Below are positions 33,567 through 47,412 of a stretch of DNA of 64,000 nucleotides, piece by piece. A program made the position numbers and the translations under genes. The stretch comes from Arsenophonus sp046530785 (GTDB taxonomy: Bacteria > Pseudomonadota > Gammaproteobacteria > Enterobacterales > Enterobacteriaceae). Each line of letters starts with the position of its first letter. Within the stretch, counting starts at the first letter, position 1. The notes under the pieces were generated by a model, which searched no databases, had not been told where the DNA came from, and saw only the letters and a program-made list of their open reading frames with translations. The DNA lies in contig JBHEQT010000006.1 in NCBI GenBank assembly GCA_046530785.1, positions 33,881-97,880 of the forward strand. The letters run 5' to 3'.

Positions 33567-36119
33567 ATGAATAAGATAGGAAGAGAAATTAAAAAAATTA
33601 ATCTTGAAGAGGAAATGAAAAGCTCTTATTTAGATTATGCGATGTCTGTGATTGTTGGACGCGCCCTTCCAGATGTACGAGATGGATTAAAACCTGTTCA
33701 CCGTCGCATATTATATGCGATGAATGTATTAGGTAATGATTGGAACAAAGCTTATAAAAAATCAGCTCGTGTAGTCGGTGACGTTATTGGTAAATACCAT
33801 CCTCATGGTGATAGTGCGGTTTATGATGCGATAGTTCGTCTAGCGCAATCTTTTTCAATGCGTTATATGTTAATCGATGGGCAAGGTAATTTTGGATCTG
33901 TTGATGGCGACTCTGCTGCTGCGATGCGTTATACTGAAGTACGAATGGCAAAAATTGCTCATGAATTATTGGAGGATCTAGATAAGGAAACCATTTCTTT
34001 TATTCCTAACTATGATGGTACAGAAAAGATTCCGGATGTTATGCCAACGCGGATCCCAAATTTGTTACTTAATGGATCTTCAGGTATTGCTGTTGGAATG
34101 GCTACCAACATTCCACCTCATAATGTTAGTGAAATCATTGATGGCTGTTTGGCTTATATAGATAATGAAAATATTAGCATTAAAGGATTATTAAAATATA
34201 TTCCAGGTCCGGATTTTCCAACTGCTGCAATTATTAATGGTCGTCGTGGTATCATCGACGCATATCAAACGGGTCGCGGAAAAGTTTATATCCGTGCTCG
34301 TACTAAAGTTGAAGTTGATGATAAAAATGGTCGTGAAACAATTATTGTTAATGAAATCCCTTATCAAGTTAATAAATCTCGTTTAATTGAAAAAATAGCT
34401 GAATTGGTTAAAGATAAACGTATTGAAGGGATTAGCGCATTACGTGATGAATCTGATAAAGATGGAATGCGTATTGTTATTGAAGTAAAACGGGATGCAG
34501 TTTCAGAAGTTGTACTTAATAACCTGTATTCTCTCACTCAACTTCAAGTCTCATTTGGTATTAATATGGTCGCTTTATGTAATGGCCAACCTAAACTTTT
34601 AAATTTAAAAGAGATTCTTGAAGCTTTTATTCGTCATCGTAGAGAAGTGGTTAGTCTACGGACTATTTTCGAATTACGTAAAGCACGAGAGCGTGCTCAT
34701 ATATTAGAAGCGCTATCGGTCGCATTAGTAAATATTGATCCGATTATTAAAGTTATTCGTCAAGCATTAACGCCACATAAAGCAAAATTAGATTTAATTG
34801 TTCGCCCTTGGCAATTAGGTAATGTTTTTAGCATATTATCAAGTGTAGACTATAAGATAACTCGTCCTGAATGGCTTAATTCTCAGTACGGTGTACGAGA
34901 TGGTCAATATTATTTGACTGAACTGCAAGCTCAGGAAATTCTTGATTTGCGTTTGCAAAAATTAAATAACTTAGAACAAAATAAAATTTTAGATGAATAT
35001 AATACTCTTTTAAAGAAAATTTCTGAATTAATATATATATTAAAAAGCCAAGAACGATTGATGGAAGTCATATATAAAGAGTTGAAAGCTGTTAAAGAAG
35101 AATATCATGATGTCCGTCGCACAGAAATTACTGAAAATAGCGCAAATATTAATATCGAAGATTTAATTAACCAAGAAGATGTAGTCGTTATCTTATCACA
35201 TCAAGGTTATATTAAATATCAGCCATTATCTTCTTACGAAGCACAGAGACGCGGAGGTAAAGGTAAGTTAGCAGCGAGAATAAAAGAAGAAGATTTTATT
35301 GAACTTTTGTTAATTGCAAACACTCATGATACAATTCTATGTTTTTCTAGTCATGGGCGTCTTTATTGGATGAAGGTTTATCAATTACCAGAATCTAGCC
35401 GTGCTTCTCGTGGACGACCAATAATTAATTTATTGTCATTAAAAAAAAATGAACGAATTACTGCAATTTTACCGATACGTGAGTTTAATGATGATCATTA
35501 TGTATTTATGGCTACTGCAAATGGTATAATTAAGAAAACATCTCTAAAAGAGTTTAGTCGTCCAAGAAATATGGGGATCATTGCGGTTAATCTTAATAAA
35601 GGAGATGAATTGATTGGTGTTAATCTAACTTCTGGTAAAAATGAGATAATGCTTTTTTCTGCTACTGGTAAAGTTGTTCGTTTTTCGGAAACCGTGGTTC
35701 GTCCTATGGGACGAATAGCAAAGGGAGTTCGAGGCATTAAATTAAAACTTGGAGATAAAGTTGTTTCTTTAATTATACCTTTTGATGAAGGTGATATTTT
35801 AACTGTTACAGAAAATGGTTACGGTAAACGAACTGAGAAGAGTGAATATCCAACAAAATCTCGTGCCACTCAAGGTGTTATTTCCATTAAAGTTAATGAA
35901 CGTAATGGTAATGTAGTTGGGGCGATTCAGGTAAAAAAAACTGATCAAATTATGATGATTACTGATGCTGGCACTTTAGTTCGTATAAGAGTTTTAGGGG
36001 TTAGTATTATTGGAAGAAATACTCATGGTGTTATTTTGATTCGTACTACTAAAGATGAAAAAGTAGTTTGTTTACAAAGAATTATTTTAAATGAAGAAGA
36101 GAGAATAGGATTATCGTAA
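33567..36119 (+). CDS. gyrA: DNA gyrase subunit A
   Basis: GyrA is the cleavage-reunion subunit of gyrase, which introduces negative supercoils. I start at ATG 33567 (MNKIGREI...) because numbering then equals E. coli: Tyr122 in AAMRYTE is the catalytic tyrosine, and Ser83 and Asp87 of the quinolone region (HPHGDSAVYD) fall in place. An in-frame ATG at 33534 would add 11 residues but would leave almost no leader. AAGGA at 33549-33553 can serve as ribosome binding site. The C-terminal domain keeps the GyrA-box 'QRRGGKG' and its beta-propeller repeats. The protein is 850 residues and ends 'NEEERIGLS', so the long acidic tail of E. coli GyrA is missing. Confidence 0.97.
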   Translation: MNKIGREIKKINLEEEMKSSYLDYAMSVIVGRALPDVRDGLKPVHRRILYAMNVLGNDWNKAYKKSARVVGDVIGKYHPHGDSAVYDAIVRLAQSFSMRYMLIDGQGNFGSVDGDSAAAMRYTEVRMAKIAHELLEDLDKETISFIPNYDGTEKIPDVMPTRIPNLLLNGSSGIAVGMATNIPPHNVSEIIDGCLAYIDNENISIKGLLKYIPGPDFPTAAIINGRRGIIDAYQTGRGKVYIRARTKVEVDDKNGRETIIVNEIPYQVNKSRLIEKIAELVKDKRIEGISALRDESDKDGMRIVIEVKRDAVSEVVLNNLYSLTQLQVSFGINMVALCNGQPKLLNLKEILEAFIRHRREVVSLRTIFELRKARERAHILEALSVALVNIDPIIKVIRQALTPHKAKLDLIVRPWQLGNVFSILSSVDYKITRPEWLNSQYGVRDGQYYLTELQAQEILDLRLQKLNNLEQNKILDEYNTLLKKISELIYILKSQERLMEVIYKELKAVKEEYHDVRRTEITENSANINIEDLINQEDVVVILSHQGYIKYQPLSSYEAQRRGGKGKLAARIKEEDFIELLLIANTHDTILCFSSHGRLYWMKVYQLPESSRASRGRPIINLLSLKKNERITAILPIREFNDDHYVFMATANGIIKKTSLKEFSRPRNMGIIAVNLNKGDELIGVNLTSGKNEIMLFSATGKVVRFSETVVRPMGRIAKGVRGIKLKLGDKVVSLIIPFDEGDILTVTENGYGKRTEKSEYPTKSRATQGVISIKVNERNGNVVGAIQVKKTDQIMMITDAGTLVRIRVLGVSIIGRNTHGVILIRTTKDEKVVCLQRIILNEEERIGLS

Positions 36120-36149
36120 AAAATATCTTGATATTAATAAATGTAGATA

Positions 36150-36169
36150 ATTGTTCTTTAATGAACAAT
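36150..36169 (+). terminator. Possible gyrA terminator hairpin
   Basis: ATTGTTC (36150-36156), a 6-nt loop and GAACAAT (36163-36169) form a 7-bp stem about 30 bases after the gyrA stop. The following tract (AAATTAATTTT) is only partly T-rich, so termination strength is doubtful. Confidence 0.4.
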
Positions 36170-39100
36170 AAATTAATTTTATCCCTCGTAGGTATATATT
36201 AAGTGGTTATTTTACAATTAATCTCTATTATTATTAGAAATAATTTTATTATTCTTTCATCGAAAAGGAATCCAGTATTAATAGATTTTTTATAGTTAAA
36301 ATGAATATTATATTTTCTTATAATAGAAATTTTCTTTTTAAATAATTATGTTTATGAGTTAAATAATTTTTTATATTCCTCTAAAAATAATTAAAATCTT
36401 TAAATTAATAAAAATCGATCACTAATTTTTTTTTAAATACCATTTTCTAAATCTATTAATAATAGATTTAATGAGGGATTGACTTATAAATTATAATAGA
36501 ATTTTTATTAAATGTAATCTCATTCATTTTAATAATTTTCTAATTTAATTATTAAAAATAAGAAGAATCTTTTATTGATAGAAAAAAGATAGTCTTTAAA
36601 AGAAAAAATGATTAAATCGTAAAATAGTAACACTCATAGAATCAATTGATATTAATATCTTATATTTTATTGGATAATAGTTAGTATATTAAATAATGAA
36701 TTTACTCATACCGTATTTTAATTATTAAATTTTCATAAAATATATATTTTATTATTTATTTAATATAATTATGTTTATATTATTAGAAATAGTTATATCT
36801 GTTTATAAATAATCTATGTGGATTTATTTATTAAAATAAAAAGCTATCTATATATTCAGATCTTATATAATATCTGAATCATATTCAGATATTATAATTA
36901 TAATATCATTTATAGAATGTAATCAAAAATAAGTAAACCAAAATCGATACATTATGAATAATTTATTATGAATTATAAATATTATTTTACTATATCTTTA
37001 TAATTTAGAGATATTATACGTTTATAAATTATATATTTAAGAATTCTTGTTTCTTGACGAACAAGGATATTTTTATTAAAATACTAATTTATAATTAATA
37101 ATATTTATTATTTTTTAATAACTAAATTTAAATAACTTAATATTAATTTTTCATCATTTGATTATTCTAAAGTTTTTGTTTATTAATTTGATAATATTCT
37201 GATAACAAATGATTTTGATAAATTAATATATAGATTAATAATCTACTCGATATCATTAATTTCAGAAAGAAAATTTTTTTTTTGAAATCTTATAAGAAAT
37301 TTATATTTATATTGAAATTCTAGATTTAAAAAATTATGATTTATGAAATAGATTAATAAAACTATTTAATATTTTTTTTAAATTAAAGTTAAAATAAGGT
37401 TTTTCATAAAGGATTAATTTTAATATATTTTATTTATAAGTTTTAATTCAATATACTAGACTCTATTAATAAAATTAAAAAATAGATTGGTATAAATAAT
37501 AATCTCTTCGTAAGAGTTACCTTATTTAATATTAAATATATGATTTGTTGAAATTAATTAGTTTTATTTAATTATACATAAATTATTTAATTTTTTCTTG
37601 ATTATAAACTGAGAAAAATTCCTTAATGATAAATATATCTTGTCAAGAAAATTTTTAAAAAAAATTATTTTTACTAGTTATTTTAATACTTTAATTAAAT
37701 TTTTAAAATTTTTATAATTCAAATTAGATATATAAGAGCAATACCTCGCCCTTAATCATAAAGTTTTATCGATACATAACTAATTAATATTAACTTGTTT
37801 GAAATAAGTTTTAGATATATTTAGAAGATATTTTTCTTTATAAGAACTAATAAATTTGGTAAATCAGGAGATTTGCATTCTTTTAAAATGATATACTTTC
37901 GATATTTAAATCGAATACATAATCTAGTATTGTAAAGTTATTATTTGTATCTACTAAAAGATTTATAAGTTAAGGTAGTATAGTTTACTATTTTAATATA
38001 TCTAATTCTATTATCGCATTTATTAGTAGTATTGAAAAATCAGAAATTGGAATATTTGAATTAATATTATCAATATTATTGACATTATATGGTTAAATAT
38101 TAAAATTATAAAAACAATTTCAATTAAAATTCCTAAAGAGATTTTATTTTATCAAATAACATAGTTAGCTATCATTAAAATATAATGATGTTTAAAATCA
38201 TTCATATTTTTAAAAACCTCAAACTTTTTATAAAAATATATTTTTACTCTATATACTATTATATTTTAATTTATTTATATTTTGTAGTATACAGTTTATT
38301 AATAGCTACATTTTCTATGGTAAGGATAATTACATAATCAATCCACTATTAATAATTCATATTTTATAATTATAAAAGAATATAGAGTCTGAATTATTCA
38401 GTATAATAAATTATATTAAATATTTATTTATTTTTTTATCTCTATATATATAATTATATTATTTAATTTAAAAAAATAATAATTAATTATTATATAAGGA
38501 ATATTGATTTCCTTTTATCAAAAATTCTATTTGATAATCAATTATAAATAATTAATATTATAAATTTTATTCTATAAAAGTAATACATATATAAATTATT
38601 AGCTATTTTAAATAATTTCATAAATTTCAAAATTGATAAAATCAAGAAATATCTTGATATTATCAAAGAGAGAAACAAATTAAACTTAATTGTTTCTATT
38701 AATAAAAAATTAATTTTTAACTCTACTCTTACTTTTGTAATAATAACTGACTATAGTGATAAAATATCATACTTAAATTAATAAGAATACTTATCATTAT
38801 TTATGAGATAGTAAATAAATATTAGGAAATATTTCATATTTATTGGTATCAATTCCTATACGTTATTACTTATATTAAGTAGTCAATATTTATTTATTCA
38901 TTATTTTAGTTATTTAAATAGATTTAAATTTATTTAGCCGTTCTATTTTCCTTTTACTAAAGTTAACAATATAAATTGTATTTAATATTATTTATGAAAT
39001 TAAGAGAATTACATATTATAATAAATAATTTATTAATTGTGATATTTTTAGATCTTTTTGTTAGAGGATTTTTAAGTTGATTTTTTTAAAACATAAAGAA

Positions 39101-40440
39101 AAAATAAAAATTTTCTTTTTTAAAATTATTTATTTTTATATTTTCGCATCAGTAATTTTATTTATCAATATTTCTTAAATACTAATAAATAAAAAATATA
39201 TAAGTATTAATTTATATACTTTATCAAAGATAGTTTTATTGTTAATAAGAAATCTAATAAAATATTATAAATTAATATAATTACTTAATTGTATTTATAT
39301 TTTTCTTATGAAATATATATTATTAGAAATTAAATAAATTTAAATATAAATTTTTGATAGTAATAATAAATTTATTATAAATAATTACTTATTATATCTA
39401 TATTCAATAAGTTATTAAATAAAAAAATTTTTAAGATATTTTAATTTAATAATTAATAGATTATCTGATAAATTATTTTTAAATAGATCGAGTAAATAAA
39501 AATACAACGAAAAAATATAATGTTAAATATCAAGTAGTTTTTTATTTTTTATATTATGTTATTTAACAAATCAATTAATAAACATTTAGGATTAATATTA
39601 TATTTATTAAATAAATTTATTAATATTTATAATTATTTTTTAATTAACCTGATAAATTAATTATTTCTTAGAAAATACAATAATATGAATTATTAAAATA
39701 TATAAAATTATTCATATATAAATTTTCTTATTTATATATATCTGATGATAAGGAGATAGTATCATTTTAATGATTTTCTTTTTTGTATTAAGAATTAAAC
39801 AATTCTCTATAAAATATTTCTAAATTTTGGAATAAATAAATATTTATAAAAAGTTTTATTAATTCTTATTAAAGAATATATATAAAATTTATATTTATTT
39901 TAAACCTTTATTATTATTTATAAAATAAATTAATTTTATATTCCAGATTAATATTTTATTATTTCTTTTTATGAAAAAATCGATTAAGAATCTTATATCT
40001 GTTATATTGATCTAAAAATACCAGAAAGAAAATTTATGAATAATATGGTATTAATTTTAAGTTTTATTTTTAGTGTAGATTAGTAATATACTTAAAATTG
40101 AATTATGTATCAAAATGATATTTTTCAATTTTTATATTTAAAATATATTTAATTATCTTATTAATCGTATTTTTTATTGTTATTAATTCAATTATAAAAT
40201 TAATAATAAAAAATAAAAATAATAAAATCGATTTAATAAATTATTATAAAAGCCGTGTTAATTATAAACTTTGTAAAGTTGATTGTTTATATCCATTGAT
40301 AGAAGGAGATGATAATTTATCAAAAAATTAGCATTTAATTATTATTTAAATAAGTTTATTTTACTTTTTTTATTAAGAAATAGTTTTTCGTAAAATTATT
40401 TTAATCATAAAACAATAAAATAATACTTTTATATAAAAGT
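36170..40440. other. AT-rich desert after gyrA
   Basis: In E. coli the region next to gyrA carries rcsCBD and ompC. Here 4.3 kb contain only short frames, many poly-A/T runs and small palindromes, such as the 20-nt palindrome centred near 36897 and an imperfect 14-bp repeat near 38634-38667. No remnant could be identified, so decay is deeper than in the nuo region. Confidence 0.55.
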
Positions 40441-40441
40441 A

Positions 40442-40470
40442 TAGACAATGTTATCACATTTCGCCATAAT
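40442..40470 (+). promoter_or_regulatory. Promoter for tRNA-Ser
   Basis: TAGACA (40442-40447), a 17-base spacer and CATAAT (40465-40470) form a good sigma-70 promoter. Transcription would start near 40477, only a few bases before the mature tRNA 5' end at 40481. Its survival in a desert fits a functional tRNA gene. Confidence 0.6.
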
Positions 40471-40480
40471 TCTCTCCATT

Positions 40481-40568
<88 letters not shown>

Positions 40569-43431
40569 AAGTTCATTGATTTATAGAAAATTTCTAAAAA
40601 TTTATTTTTAATTTATTGATCATAAATTTGCATCTTATATATGATATGGTAATTAAAATAATTAGTTAAAATATATTTATTGTTTATAATTTTAATAAAA
40701 GTCTATTGTAAGATATAATCTTACAAGATTGCGTAAAGATTATATATCTTTAATAAGATACTTTAAAAGTAAATTTTTACTTTATAACTTATGCATAATT
40801 TTTATAAATTCTTACTATTCTCGTTTTTCATGAAAAGAGATAATACAAAACATATAATTGAATTAATCAATTAGTCAATCTGTAAGATTGAACTCATGAA
40901 AGTCAGAACTATTCTATTTAAATAGTTTTTTCTATGCAGAATTTAAATTAACTTTTATTCTATTTTAGAATAAGATAAGGGTTATTATTTTATCTTTGTG
41001 TTCATATTTTATGTAAAAGAAAATTTATTGATGATGATTTTTATTTATCTATATAAGACTTTTACAAGATATTTGTTTTCAACTAAAAATATTAATTTAT
41101 CTATCTAATTTAATATTTTTAGAATCATTCTAGTTAACTCTTCTCAAAATATTAATTAAAGATTATTTAAAATAAATAATATTAAAAGTACTAGTCTTTA
41201 TAAGGAAAGAAAAGGAATAATTGATTCAATTGGATTTTAAATATTTTTAGTAAATGTTTTTGATTTTCTTTATCAAAAAAATTTCTTTATTTTTAGTAAA
41301 TTTTAATAAAAGTATCTTATCAATCTATTTCTAATCTTTCAGTGCTGCGAAATGAAGATTTGATAAATTCTAAATAGAATAAATTTCTTTCAATGCTTGA
41401 TAATTTATAATTGGAATATTTGTAGCTTTCATTTTTAAATTACTTTTCTTTGAAATTATTTCATCTATTTTATTAACTATAGTGATTATAAAAAAATAAA
41501 TTTTGATTTATTAAAACTTTTTTAATAGGTTTTTCTTGAAAAGGTTTTACTAAAAAACAATAAAATAAAGTTTTTAAATATTATCTCCGAAAAATTTAAA
41601 TTTTATTTTTCATAATTTAATTTAAAATTAATTATAAAATTAATAATTGGGATTTTTTATAAAAAATATAATTTTAATTATCCTATTGATATAATATGGT
41701 TTTATAGAAATATATAAAATATTTAAAGATTAATATTTTTTACTCCTGATAATTTAGATCCTAAAACTCAGGGGAGTTCAAAAAATTATTATTGATTTTA
41801 ATTTTTAATAAATTTAAAAAATTTTTGCAAAAATTTTTTGATAATTAATTACTTTGATAACTTATATTTAATTAATAATTCTCTTTTATCTATTTTTATA
41901 GTTACTTCTATAAATAAAAGTAAAATGTTTAATAAATTATATTTTTATTAAAAAAATAGTAAGATTTTTCTTTTGATTACCAAAAGAAAATAAATTTACT
42001 ATATGTAATAGTAATTACATTATTGGTTATTATCTTATTATTTATAATAGTATTTATATTATTTCATTATGATTATAATACAACAATGTTTTTCTTAAAT
42101 AAATTTTACTTATTTTTTATTTTTCATTATTTACTAATAAAAATATAATTTTTGAAAATTATTTTTTGAAATTACGGTTATTTATGCTCAAGATTAATTT
42201 TATTTAATTTCTTAATAATCGATATTATATTCTGTAATAGAGAAAAAATCCAAATCTATCTCCTTGTTATAACTATAAAATGTTTATTTTATTTTGAGTA
42301 ATTTAAACTTATCACTAACATAAAAGAACCTTTAAATAACTCATATATTTAGTGCTGTTCACTTTCGATTTTATCTTATTAACTTTATATTCAAATTTCT
42401 TTTTATACAATTAAAATCCTAATTCTCATTCCCTTTATATTACTGATATATTTTTAAGATTTTAATAAATTTCTAAAATCTTCTTTTAAAGTTCAATAAA
42501 GTATTTATTTACCTTTTTATTAAGTTATTGATTATAGATAGATTTTTAGTTGATTTTATAGAATCTTCTTAAAGATCAATTATCTATAGTTCTCTATCTT
42601 TTTAAGATTAAAAAAATAAAGTTTTGAAAAAATATACTTTTATAAAGTATATAGATATAGCTTAAATTTAGTTATTATTCATTTTTTAAAATCTTTTTAT
42701 TTCCAAATAATAAATTATATCTTCATCAAGATTAATTATTTTTAATTAACTTATTATTAATATTTAAATTTAAAATGAATCCAGATATAGGAGAATTTTA
42801 TTTTTCAATTTTTAGTTATGAAAAAATTCATTATAAAATATATACATAAATAAATTAATAATTTAAAATTTAGATAGATCTTTTATCTCTTATATTCCTA
42901 TCAAAAACCATCTCTTTATTTACAATTGATGAAATCGTTTTAATTAATAATTTTTTAAATTTTAATTAAAATTTAAAATAAAATAAAGTGGTTAAGAGGA
43001 AATAAAGAATTGGTAAAAATCCAGATCAATTAACTTTTATCTCTGTAAGAAACATAATTCTGTATTTATTTTTTTTAACAATTAAAAATTCATAAACTTA
43101 TAATAATTATAGTAATATCTTTTAAATAAAAAATAATAAGATTTAATGAAATTAAAATTTTTTAGAAATTTATTGATATATTTTCCAATTATTTATTATG
43201 AAAATAATATTTATTATTCATGCTTTTCCTATTTTGTTTGGTGAACATAATCATAAATATACAACTTTACTACTTTTTTAATGTTATAATTTTAATACTG
43301 TTATTAAAGGATTGAGCAACCCTTCCTATATAATATAAATTAATGATTTAGAATATATTTTTTTGAAAAATCTATTTTAGAATCACTAAAAATAGCATTT
43401 TTAAGAAATAACATTATTTTCAGATAAATCA

Positions 43432-43462
43432 CCCTGTGAGATGTTTTCATCTGAGACAGAGG
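43432..43462. other. GC-richer stem-loop in desert
   Basis: CTGT (43434-43437), AGATG (43439-43443), loop TTTT, CATCT (43448-43452) and ACAG (43456-43459) form a two-part stem with a small internal loop; CC and GG can extend it. Its base composition stands out from the surrounding desert. It could be a remnant of an RNA or of a coding region; I cannot name it. Confidence 0.4.
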
Positions 43463-44596
43463 AGGAAAGTAGATAAATCTATTATTTTATAGATTTTCAT
43501 TAAATAATTACAGGATAGAAAGATATTTCCCCTAAATTATTTTTCTAGGAAAAAATTCCGTAATTTATTTTTATCAAAGCATCTTTCACAAATTATGGAA
43601 AGTTTAAGAATTAATCTTTTTTATTTATTTTTTTATAAGTTTGTAGAGAGGATAATCTTAATTATAATTTCCATTTTTCGTTAAAATAAAAAGAATTAGT
43701 ATATAAACTATTAATATATTGAATAAAAAATTTAATTTTATTGAAAGGTGACAAAGTTTGTTTTTCATAAATAAAAGTTTTATTTCTAATTAAACTAAAA
43801 TAAGGATATGTATATATTTCTTTATTAACTATTCATTTTTTTTTAAAAATATAGATATTACAATTTTTACATTTATATATTTTATAGATTCTTTTCCTAA
43901 AAAATAAGGAAATGAAATAATATTTTTTAATTTTCATTAGTTTTTATACAATAGTCTAATATCGTCTCTATAACGATCTTCATCCATTTTGATATAAGTT
44001 GTTTCTGACCATATTTAGATATGGAATAATTATTTCGTTTTCCTTCTATCTGAAAGAAGAATTCGTTGAAATAAATATATATGAAATTATATTCATCACT
44101 AAAACTAAGAATAGTAAATAGATTAATAGATTTTTAATTCCCGACGAAGGTGAATAAATATTCACTTAAGTTTTTAACTTTTAATAAAAATTAATAAATT
44201 ATAACTATTTTACTCTACAAATTTAAAAGAACTTCTTTAATAAATTTTAAAATAGGATTTCCTCTTAAAAAACAAAATTTTAGTTATATATTTATTTAAA
44301 TAAATATTAATAATTTTATTGTGGATAACTGTTTTATTAATATAAAATAGAAAGAAGAAAGATTAGATATTTGATATATTAAGATTAGGTATTTTACTAA
44401 TTCTATAAAATTTTTATTAATCATCACTCAAATTATGAAATTTTATAATTCCTAAATTAGAAAAAATAAGAATATTGTATGCATAGAATTAATTAACTTT
44501 TCTCTCTCATCCTCATAATTATGCCTATCTCATCTGAATCATTTATTTATTATGTGTAGGAAATTTTTCAATAGTACAAAATAAGATTGTCATGAC

Positions 44597-44609
44597 CCCC
44601 TTAAAGGGG
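44597..44609. repeat. Short CCCC/GGGG hairpin
   Basis: CCCC-TTAAA-GGGG forms a compact GC stem within very AT-rich sequence. No T-run follows and no gene adjoins it, so a terminator role is not supported. Confidence 0.4.
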
Positions 44610-47412
44610 ATTATAATTAAATAATATTTATTATGGTTAATTTTAAAAACAAATGTAACATTTTACATATTAAAATTTTTAATCAATAAATATTTAAATT
44701 ATATTTAATAAATTAGGTATATTTTAGGAAGAAATCCTAGGAATAAAGAAAATCCTATTCTTAAAATTGGTATTTTATTTTATAAAATAGAATATTTAAT
44801 AAATTTTTATAATTTTGTTATATAGGGATAATAATTCTCTCTTTCTATCTAAGGGAGAAAAATATAATAATAAGTTTATAGTGTTGATATATTTCGCAAT
44901 TTCTATAAAAAGATATTATCTTCTCATATATAGTTTTCTTGATAAATATTTTGACATGGTAGAGGTATTTATCAAGAAGAGAATACTTTTTATTCGTTAT
45001 TCTTATCTCTAGCTATAGTTTTAATGCGTATTGGATGTTTTCTTTTCCCATAATAAAAAAGAACATCTATATCTCTGAATTTAAATAGTTTATTTATAAT
45101 ATTTAAATTGAGAAATAAAGTATTTAGTTATTAGTTATAACTTTATAATCTTTGGAATGTATACTGATTTAAATATCTCAATACTAATTAAGAATTTATT
45201 TAAACTTTTAATTGTTTTTTGATAAAGTCTTATCTGATCTCTAATATTTATTTTAATCAAAATTAGAAATAATTTTTATTTTTTGTTTTGATACATAAGT
45301 AAAATATTTCTCTTTTAAGAGAATTTTCTAAATTTTAAGTTAAATAATAAATATAATATAAATTATGAATTTATATTTAATAATACTATAAAATAAATAA
45401 AAATTAATTATTAACTTGATAATTAAATTAACTAATAAATAATTATTTAGTAGTTAATTGAAAATATATTTAAATGAATTTATCCTTTCTTTAATTTTTA
45501 TATTTTAGTTTATGTAATTAAAAATAAGATATTATTTTTAATAATAATAGCATATAATTATTATGGATATTTGTTAAATCCTCCAGGTAGGTAAGAAACT
45601 CCTTAATATTAAATTTTAGTTAATGATTTAACATCATTATTAGTATTAATTATTTCCATATAACTTTCGAAAATAACTAAATTAATATAATTATTTATAA
45701 TTTTTAACATTTCAATAATAAAATATATCTTATAATAAAAAATAAATGTTTTTCATTTTCTTATTAAAAAATTTTTGTAAAAGATTTATTCTTGTTATTA
45801 TTTCTATAATCGATAAAAAGTAATAGAAATAATTCTCTAATTAAGATACTTTAAAATAAATACATTGAAAAAAATATTTCAATTTACTTTAGTTATAAAA
45901 TAACAATATTTATTCATGTTATAAATATTTTAGTTGTTATAATAATAAATAGGAGTAGTGATAACAAAAAACTAATGTTAAATATTAGTTTATAAAACAA
46001 AGGGAATTAACAGTAAGAAAATAGTAAAATTATCATAAAAATATTTTTAAATAAAGTAAGTTTTAATATATAAAGATTCATCCATAAATGATAGCATATC
46101 TATTATATAATTATATTTATTTTAAATTCCATAAATTTTTTCATTGTTTTATGCTTTTTAATTCAAGAAGTTTAAAACTTATTTTTAAAACATTTAAACA
46201 TGTTATTAAATTTATTTTAATACTAAAAATAGAATTTAATATTAATCAATCTAATAAAGATAATCTTGTAATTAACTTTGATTGAATGAAATCTTTAGTA
46301 AAGATAAAGATCTGTAATTTTTACGTATTGATGATATTTGGATTTTTATTATTTTCAATATATAGAAACCTACGGTTTGATGATAATGAACAATAAACTC
46401 TACCTGATCTAAGAAAAATTAATAATATAATCTTATATTTAATCAATTTATTTGAAAATACTTAAGACAATTTAATCTTGTTAATAGGTTATGTTATGAA
46501 CAAGATACTTATTACGAATAAAGATAGAAGATTATATAAACAGATATATACTAGGATACCAACGCTTAAATAAAAGAGAAATAACAATATATAGATATTG
46601 ATTTATTTATTTCTAATTATATTGTTTCTTGAGCAAGAAGAAAGGTAAATTGCTACTACTACTTACCGTTAATAACAACTGTATTTTATATCATATAATT
46701 TTTATTATTTTATGAAACTATTACTTCTTACAAATTGTGTCTACAGTATATCTAGCTTACTTTAGATAAAGTTATATTCATCTGAATTTAATTTTTAATA
46801 TTTAGGAAATTGAATAAGGTTCATGATCAATTATCTATACCATAATAATGATATTCTAAAATTAAGATATTTTATTTCTAAGTATTTTCAGTTAAAATAT
46901 TTATATTTATTTTCTGATTTTTCAATTTTTCTCTATAGTAGAAAAAGAAGATTTAATTCTCAAATAAAGACTGAGAAATTGCTAAAATTAAAAATTTATT
47001 TTCGATATATAGTATCAACTAATAAATTACTTTCTAATTCATAGTCTATATTTTTCAGATAAAATCATTCTAGATCTTACTTACAATATAGGTGAAAAAT
47101 TCAGTGTAAGTAATTATGAAAATAAAATGAATAATTTTAGATGTTTATTTTATTTTATAGTTAATAATTTCTATTATCAGTAAATTTTAATGATAAAAAA
47201 TTTTCTATTAAAAATATGAAAAAGTTTTCTAGTAATTAGTTCCTTTCAACGATTGTAAGAATATTTAATATCAAAAATTAATTAAGTTCAAATATTATTT
47301 ATTATTTAAATAAAATAACTAGTCGACAATTAAATTATGCACTTAACTATAGTACTATATAAAGTTATATATTAATTATCTTTTTCTTAAAAAATATTAG
47401 ATATTTATAATT

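Larger units (their letters stand above)
40569..47412. other. AT-rich desert between tRNA-Ser and the proL remnant
   Basis: Nearly 7 kb lack any recognisable gene. Open frames at 44815-45012, 46088-46285 and 46823-47044 are short, rich in Lys, Ile, Asn and Tyr, match nothing I know, and are of the size expected by chance in such DNA. Two GC-richer structured spots, at 43432-43462 and 44597-44609, are listed separately. Confidence 0.55.

Noticed and set aside
35498..35737. 79-codon frame on the minus strand
   Set aside because: Antisense to the GyrA C-terminal domain.
44815..45012. 65-codon frame in the desert as a hypothetical gene
   Set aside because: Composition simply reflects AT-rich codons, there is no family match, and frames of this size are expected by chance in 7 kb.
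46823..47044. 73-codon frame before proL
   Set aside because: No ribosome binding site, no family match and typical chance composition.
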